Assembly (NCBI GenBank): GCA_002841885.1
Contig: PHBE01000004.1
Location: 62,001-126,000 of the forward strand
DNA length: 64,000 bases
Reading direction: 5' to 3'
From: Deltaproteobacteria bacterium HGW-Deltaproteobacteria-18
Lineage (GTDB): Bacteria > Desulfobacterota > Desulfovibrionia > Desulfovibrionales > Desulfomicrobiaceae
Positions 59,390 through 64,000 of this stretch are shown here, piece by piece. Positions within the stretch are counted from its first letter, which is position 1. Each line of letters starts with the position of its first letter. A program made the position numbers and the translations under genes. The notes under the pieces are model-generated. The model saw only the letters and a program-made list of their open reading frames with translations. It did not search any database and was not told the origin of the DNA.

Positions 59390-59569
59390 ATGAAGTCCAG
59401 CACAATAAATCAGGCGAAAGGCGTTTTCCATGAAGCCAAAGGCAATATCAAAAAAACCGTCGGAAAGATTATCGACAACCCATCCCTAGAGACCGAGGGG
59501 CTAGTGGAAAAAATTGCAGACAAGGCACAGAAAAAAATAGGACAGGTGGAAAAAGTTCTGGACGAATAA
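59390..59569 (+). CDS. CsbD-like stress-response protein
   Basis: A 59-residue hydrophilic protein: MKSSTINQAKGVFHEAKGNI, then KKTVGKIIDNPSLETEG and KAQKKIGQVEKVLDE. This matches the CsbD pattern of K/G-rich helical repeats. The start follows GGAGAGGTGA. CsbD proteins accumulate in general stress in many bacteria; the molecular function is unknown. An almost perfect sigma-54 promoter upstream suggests control by the activator at 52.8 kb. Confidence 0.88.
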   Translation: MKSSTINQAKGVFHEAKGNIKKTVGKIIDNPSLETEGLVEKIADKAQKKIGQVEKVLDE

Positions 59570-59640
59570 CAGTCAAACACAGCTTCCTTTCTCCTGTTGA
59601 CCATCCTGCGCGAGTACGAAGCATGCCGATATAAACAGCA

Positions 59641-59670
59641 ATGCCCGGAGCACGTTAGTTCTCCGGGCAT
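59641..59670 (+). other. Hairpin downstream of the CsbD-like gene
   Basis: ATGCCCGGAG (59641-59650) and CTCCGGGCAT (59661-59670) make a perfect 10-bp stem with a 10-base loop, 71 bases after the stop. No T tract follows; it may be a partial terminator or a 3' stabiliser. Confidence 0.5.
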
Positions 59671-59721
59671 CCAAATACCATAAAATTTGATCATACAGCC
59701 TCACGGCAAACAGGAGTGGTC

Positions 59722-59943
59722 ATGAAAACGTTAAGCATAGTCGGAATACTACTGATTGTCCTTGGAATCGCAACCTTTGCTTACCAGGGTATAACCTACA
59801 CGACCCAGGAAAAAGTCGTTGACCTTGGACCTCTCCAGATGACGGCTGAAAAAACACGGACAATTCCTCTGCCCCCCATCATGGGCGCAATCGCCCTGGC
59901 GGGGGGAATCGCCCTGCTTATTGTTGGAAAGAGAAACTCCTGA
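59722..59943 (+). CDS. Small two-helix membrane protein of unknown function
   Basis: A 73-residue protein with membrane helices at about 4-22 (LSIVGILLIVLGIATFAY) and 50-68 (IMGAIALAGGIALLIVG), joined by a short loop containing KVVDLGPLQMTAEK and TIPLPP. I have seen similar proteins near stress-membrane genes but do not assign a named family. AGGAG lies five bases before the ATG. Confidence 0.8.
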   Translation: MKTLSIVGILLIVLGIATFAYQGITYTTQEKVVDLGPLQMTAEKTRTIPLPPIMGAIALAGGIALLIVGKRNS

Positions 59944-60014
59944 AGAGAGAAGAACTGAGTTACAATAATATATATGCACACATTCTTACATTTTAATAAA
60001 TAAGTGAGCAAAAA

Positions 60015-60164
60015 ATTTTTTATACAATTGCTATAATTCTAGTAATTTTATGGCTTCTTGGGATTGTAAGTGGTTATACAATTGGATCATTCATACACAT
60101 ACTTCTTGTTATTGCTGTTATCATAATTTTAGTAAATATAATTCAAGGAAGGAGAATACTTTAG
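60015..60164 (+). CDS. lmo0937-family small membrane protein, apparent non-ATG start
   Basis: A 49-residue hydrophobic protein whose translation, IFYTIAIILVILWLLGIVSG, then FIHILLVIAVIIILVNIIQG, matches the lmo0937-type small membrane proteins along its length. The frame has no ATG, GTG or TTG in the family start region; the first residue falls on ATT at 60015, preceded by AGTGAG. Either a rare start is used or the gene is decayed. Very AT-rich compared with its neighbours. Confidence 0.6.
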   Translation: MFYTIAIILVILWLLGIVSGYTIGSFIHILLVIAVIIILVNIIQGRRIL

Positions 60165-60287
60165 ATTTATACAAATAAAATTTTTAATTACATCATAGAT
60201 AACTCGCAATATTTTATGAAGTACAATGCAAATTCCAGCAGTTGCGATAATTTCCATCACGGGCTGCAAGCAGACGCTTTTACCTAA

Positions 60288-60322
60288 ACCTAAAGCCGGC
60301 TCGTGAGAGAGCCTACCTAGGT
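60288..60322 (+). promoter_or_regulatory. Two-tier hairpin in the leader of the soluble hybrid kinase
   Basis: An outer stem ACCTA/TAGGT (60288-60292, 60318-60322) encloses an inner stem GGCTC/GAGCC (60298-60302, 60309-60313) just before the GGAG ribosome site and ATG at 60334. The arrangement could control translation. It does not match the c-di-GMP (GEMM) riboswitch consensus I know. Confidence 0.35.
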
Positions 60323-60333
60323 GGAGATGTTTT

Positions 60334-62451
60334 ATGAAGAGCCGTATCAATCAATCCGGAAATCTGGACCTGCTTCGCAGAAAGGCTGAAGAAATCAGCC
60401 GGAAGAGCGAAGCCGGTTCGCCGGAGAGCCATGCCGACGACCCTATCGGAGATGCCTCATGGATGGTCCATGAGCTGCACGTTCACAAAATCGAGCTCGA
60501 GATGCAGAATGAGGAATTACACAGGACGCATGAAGATCTTGAAAAAGAGCACGAGCAATATCTGGATCTCTACGACTTTGCTCCAGTTGGATATTGCACC
60601 ATCTCGGAACAGGGACAGGTCATGGCAACCAATCTCACAGCCACGACAATGCTCGGCATGACCCGAAACAATCTCGTTGGCCAGCACATAAACCGCTTCA
60701 TCCGTGATGAGGAACAGCACACCTTCTCCCGCAACATACGACAACTTTTTGCAACCGGGGAAGCACAGGACTGCGAACTGGGCATGAAGAAATCTGACGG
60801 GACCGACTTTTGGGCCAGCCTCAAGGCGGTCTTGAAGCTGGACATGAACATCCCCGCCTGCCGCATCATCATAAGCGACAGCAGTGACAGGAAAAAAGCC
60901 GAGAAGGCGCTGGCCGAGAGCGAACTGCATTTCAGAAACCTGGCCAACTGCGGCCAGGCGCTGATCTGGACTTCCGGAGTAGACAAGCTGTGCGACTATT
61001 TCAACGAACCCTGGCTCACCTTCACCGGACGCACTCTGGAGCAGGAGCTCGGCAACGGCTGGCTCCAAGGAGTCCATGCGGAGGATTTTGATCGTTGCAT
61101 GGCCACCTATGTCTCGGCCTTTGACCGGCGCGAACCTTTCAGCATGGAGTACCGCCTGCGCCATGCCGACGGCGAATACCGCTGGCTGGTCGATCAGGGC
61201 ACGCCACGCTTCGACTCCGGGGGTGCGTTCGCCGGGTACATCGGCCATTGTCTGGACATCACCTCCCGCAAGCACATGGAAGAGGTGCTCCTGGCCACAA
61301 AAAAGGCGGCTGAATCGGCGAATATGGCCAAGAGCGCTTTTCTGGCCAACATGAGTCACGAAATCAGAACCCCGCTAAACGGACTGCTGGGCATGATGCA
61401 GTTGCTCGAATTCACGGAGACAAACGACGAACAGCGCATGTACATTGAGATGGCCATCCGCTCCGGGGGCAGACTTACCCGCCTCTTGAGCGACATTCTC
61501 GACCTTTCCCGCATCGAGGCCGGCCGGATGCCGTTAGGCGAGCAGCCGTTCAGCCTGTCCGAAACGTATGCCGCCATTACCGAAAGTTTTGGCCCGCTGA
61601 GCATTCAGAAGAGTCTGCCTGTTCGCATCGACGTCGCGCCGGACGCGCCCTCGGATGTGTTCGGGGATGAGGTCCGCGTACGTCAGGTACTGTTCAATCT
61701 CGTCGGCAACGCCATGAAGTTTTGCGACCAGGGAGAGGTCAGGCTCGAGGTGTCGACGCTGCTTCCCATGCCGCCGGATACCGTTCGCATGCTGTTCTGC
61801 GTTTCTGATACGGGAGCGGGGATGAGCGATACGACGATCGAAACTTTGGGTTCCCCTTTTACCCAGGCCAGTAACGGCTTCAGCCGCAAGCATCAGGGCG
61901 CAGGGCTTGGAATCTCCATATGCAAGCGCCTTGTTTCCGCGATGGGAGGGACTCTGACCTTTGAGAGTGCGCCGGAGCAGGGGACCAGCGCCTACCTGAT
62001 GCTCCCCTTCAGGCAGAGAGAGTATTCAATGCTCCCGGATCAGTCTGCCGCCGACTCCGTCTCGCCCTCGCTCCGAATTCTGCTTGTTGAAGACGACGAA
62101 ACCAGCCGCGTGGCTGAAATGGAGATGCTCAAAAGGATGGGCCACTCCGTGCAGACGGCGAACAACGGGATCGAGGCACTCAGTTGCATGCGTCAGAACA
62201 CCTTTGATTGCGTGCTGATGGATGTGCAGATGGAGGTCATGGATGGCCTTGAGGCCACCAGGAAAATCAGAACGGACGTCTCCAGTTTTTTTGACCCCAC
62301 AATCCCCATTGTCGCCATGACGGCATCTGCCATGTCTGGCGATCGAGAGCGGTTCATGATGGCCGGCATGGATGACTACATCTCAAAACCATTCGAACTC
62401 AACAATCTTACGGAAGTGCTGGGCGGCATTGACGTCAACGACAGCAAATGA
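60334..62451 (+). CDS. Soluble hybrid histidine kinase (PAS-PAS-HisKA-HATPase-REC)
   Basis: A 705-residue kinase without membrane segments; the ATG follows GTGGAG. Residues 45-75 (VHELHVHKIELEMQNEELHR) and the following PAS (to about 180) closely resemble the N-terminus of the sigma-54 activator at 52.8 kb. A second PAS spans about 190-315. HisKA has phospho-His near 341 ([16 protein letters not shown]), HATPase about 445-565, and a receiver about 582-700 with LVEDDE and VLMDVQMEVMDG. It may sense the same intracellular cue as the activator. It is the last gene of the stress cluster. Confidence 0.92.
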   Translation: MKSRINQSGNLDLLRRKAEEISRKSEAGSPESHADDPIGDASWMVHELHVHKIELEMQNEELHRTHEDLEKEHEQYLDLYDFAPVGYCTISEQGQVMATNLTATTMLGMTRNNLVGQHINRFIRDEEQHTFSRNIRQLFATGEAQDCELGMKKSDGTDFWASLKAVLKLDMNIPACRIIISDSSDRKKAEKALAESELHFRNLANCGQALIWTSGVDKLCDYFNEPWLTFTGRTLEQELGNGWLQGVHAEDFDRCMATYVSAFDRREPFSMEYRLRHADGEYRWLVDQGTPRFDSGGAFAGYIGHCLDITSRKHMEEVLLATKKAAESANMAKSAFLANMSHEIRTPLNGLLGMMQLLEFTETNDEQRMYIEMAIRSGGRLTRLLSDILDLSRIEAGRMPLGEQPFSLSETYAAITESFGPLSIQKSLPVRIDVAPDAPSDVFGDEVRVRQVLFNLVGNAMKFCDQGEVRLEVSTLLPMPPDTVRMLFCVSDTGAGMSDTTIETLGSPFTQASNGFSRKHQGAGLGISICKRLVSAMGGTLTFESAPEQGTSAYLMLPFRQREYSMLPDQSAADSVSPSLRILLVEDDETSRVAEMEMLKRMGHSVQTANNGIEALSCMRQNTFDCVLMDVQMEVMDGLEATRKIRTDVSSFFDPTIPIVAMTASAMSGDRERFMMAGMDDYISKPFELNNLTEVLGGIDVNDSK

Positions 62452-62587
62452 CCGGGACCGCCCCGCCTGCACGTCAAACCATGCCTTCGCTACTTTGCTG
62501 AAGACAGCGTGCGGTCTTATAAATTTCAACCAGTCTGCAGCCAGGGCAAATCTCATGCTTTCGCTCTAACCCAAGGAGACCACGCGC

Positions 62588-64000
62588 ATGAAGATGAGCA
62601 GCAACACAGGCAAGGGCGCCAGTCCACGATTCTGGACGCGTCTGACCGGACGTGGAGCATCCTTGAAAAGTCTCGAAGAGGAGCTTCCCCTCCGGGCGGA
62701 ACTCTTCAGCGCGGCCCAGATGGAGCTGCACGGCAAGATTCTGGCCAATATGCACCAACTCAGAGGCAAACGCACGCAGGACCGCCTCCTGTCGCGACTG
62801 GCCGAAAACGAAAAGGTGTTGCGGGATGTACACCGCCTGCTGACGGAAGACGTCAAGGAAGACCGGCGCATGACTCCGGCCGGGGAATGGCTGCTCGACA
62901 ACTTCTATGTGATCGAAGAGCAGATCCGCATCGCCGCCAAGCACCTGCCCAAGGGCTACAGCCGTGAACTGCCGCAATTGCGTGGCGGGCAGTCGGCCGG
63001 CCTTCCGCGCGTGTACGACCTCGCCCTGGAGGCGATCTCGCACGGCGATGGCCGCGTGGACCCGGAGTATCTGAGTCGCTTCGTGGCCGCCTACCAGAGC
63101 GTGACGTCCCTGAAACTCGGCGAACTGTGGGCCATTCCCATCATGCTGCGCCTGGCCCTGATCGAAAACCTGCGCCGTGTTGCGGCCCGCCTCGCCGCAC
63201 GAAGGACAGACCGCAGCAACGCCGATTATTGGGCCGATCTGATGACCGAGGTGGCCACCACCGATCCCAAGAGCCTGATCCTGACCATCGCCGACATGGC
63301 CAGATCCGATCCGCCCATGGACAGTTCCTTTGTCGCGGAGCTGACCCGTCGTCTGCAGGGCCAGGGACCGGCGCAATCCCTGCCGCTATCGTGGATTGAA
63401 CGCCGTCTGTCCGAATCCGGCCAGACCATCGATCAGCTGGTGCGCCTGGAAAACCAGCAGCAGGCCTCCGACCAGATCTCCATCAGCAACAGCATCGGCA
63501 GTCTGCGCTCCCTGAACGCCACGAACTGGAACGACTTTGTCGAATCCTTGAGCACGGTCGAGGGCATTCTTGGGGAAGATCCCGTTTCCATCTACGGCAA
63601 GATGAATTTCTTCACCCGGGACCGATATCGCCATATTATTGAAAAAATAGCAAAAAAATGCCCTCATGCCGAACCTGAAGTGGCACGCAGAGCGCTCGAA
63701 CTGGCGCGGGAAGGCGCAGCTTCACAGAATGAAGAGCGCAAGTGCCACGTAGGATACTATCTGGTCGGAGACGGACTGGCTCAGCTTGAGCGACTGGTTC
63801 AGATGCGCCGGTCGCCCATTGCGATGTTGCGCGATCCCGGTCGGCGATTATTCGTCCACGGCGGCGGCATCGTGCTCCTGACGATCATGCTGACCGCATT
63901 CCTTGGGCTCAAAGCCCATGGTGACGGACTTGGCGGCTGGCAACTCGGTCTTTTCTGCCTACTCCTTGTGCTCTGCTGCAGCCATCTGGCGGTATCGCTT
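62588..64000 (+). CDS. ndvB: Cyclic beta-1,2-glucan synthase (NdvB/ChvB), 5' part
   Basis: An open frame of 471 codons runs off the window end. It starts at ATG 62588 with AAGGAG nine bases upstream. The N-terminal region (LEEELPLRAELFSAAQME, TPAGEWLLDNFYVIEEQI, RHLPKGYSRELP-type segment, YDLALEAISHGDGRVD) is characteristic of NdvB, which in full is about 2800 residues with glycosyltransferase GT84 and GH94 phosphorylase domains. The first membrane helices appear near 425-470. The product is a periplasmic cyclic glucan used in osmoadaptation and surface interaction. It follows the stress cluster by 136 bases. Confidence 0.93.
   Translation, partial: MKMSSNTGKGASPRFWTRLTGRGASLKSLEEELPLRAELFSAAQMELHGKILANMHQLRGKRTQDRLLSRLAENEKVLRDVHRLLTEDVKEDRRMTPAGEWLLDNFYVIEEQIRIAAKHLPKGYSRELPQLRGGQSAGLPRVYDLALEAISHGDGRVDPEYLSRFVAAYQSVTSLKLGELWAIPIMLRLALIENLRRVAARLAARRTDRSNADYWADLMTEVATTDPKSLILTIADMARSDPPMDSSFVAELTRRLQGQGPAQSLPLSWIERRLSESGQTIDQLVRLENQQQASDQISISNSIGSLRSLNATNWNDFVESLSTVEGILGEDPVSIYGKMNFFTRDRYRHIIEKIAKKCPHAEPEVARRALELAREGAASQNEERKCHVGYYLVGDGLAQLERLVQMRRSPIAMLRDPGRRLFVHGGGIVLLTIMLTAFLGLKAHGDGLGGWQLGLFCLLLVLCCSHLAVSL

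Noticed and set aside
60170-60333. c-di-GMP (GEMM) riboswitch before the soluble kinase
   Set aside because: The AAAGCC fragment is present but the required GACGCAAAGCC core and tetraloop-receptor arrangement are not.

Overview
This is a GC-rich chromosomal window from a Gram-negative bacterium. Evidence includes lipoprotein and TolC-type export genes, a type I secretion system, sigma-54 promoters and cyclic glucan synthase. The gene mix (actinobacterial-style PfkA, MetX/MetW/MetY, TRAP transport, many PAS hybrid kinases, an HD-GYP regulator) resembles Desulfovibrionales such as Desulfomicrobium. That placement is inference from gene content; there is no rRNA or marker gene here. No tRNA, rRNA, CRISPR array, transposase or prophage was seen.

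Layout. (1) 1-8.2 kb: phosphofructokinase, then a DeoR-regulated operon (four-carbon acid sugar kinase, PdxA2-type dehydrogenase, TRAP transporter DctP-DctQ-DctM) fitting uptake and breakdown of D-threonate or D-erythronate to dihydroxyacetone phosphate. A hairpin between dctP and dctQ probably sets subunit stoichiometry. (2) 8.4-14.8 kb: metX-metW-metY on the minus strand, then glpD facing a glycerophosphodiesterase/HAD phosphatase pair. (3) 15.3-26.3 kb: one truncated and two giant tandem-repeat RTX adhesins on the plus strand. (4) 26.3-35.3 kb: a three-copy 110-bp repeat, an HD-GYP regulator with an Hpt protein, and a minus-strand operon tolC-ABC-HlyD-LuxR regulator that most likely exports and regulates the adhesins. 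(5) 35.4-47.7 kb: two transmembrane hybrid histidine kinases beside three solute-binding-protein genes with no permease or ATPase, plus a second LuxR-type response regulator. This looks like ligand sensing rather than transport. (6) 48-49.7 kb: a small minus-strand operon ending in a diguanylate cyclase. (7) 50.1-62.5 kb: a CheB-CheR-PAS fusion overlapping a PAS/sigma-54 activator, followed by stress/envelope genes (baeRF3-like protein, SYLF protein, glycine-zipper and BON lipoproteins, HEAT protein, DUF3309, CsbD, lmo0937-like) and a soluble PAS hybrid kinase. Three near-consensus sigma-54 promoters (GG-N10-GC) precede genes of this cluster. (8) 62.6 kb to the end: the 5' part of an NdvB-type cyclic beta-1,2-glucan synthase.

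The most interesting systems are the apparent sigma-54 stress regulon in region 7, the orphan binding protein/hybrid kinase modules in region 5, and the adhesin/T1SS locus, whose co-operonic response regulator has lost a metal-binding acidic residue.
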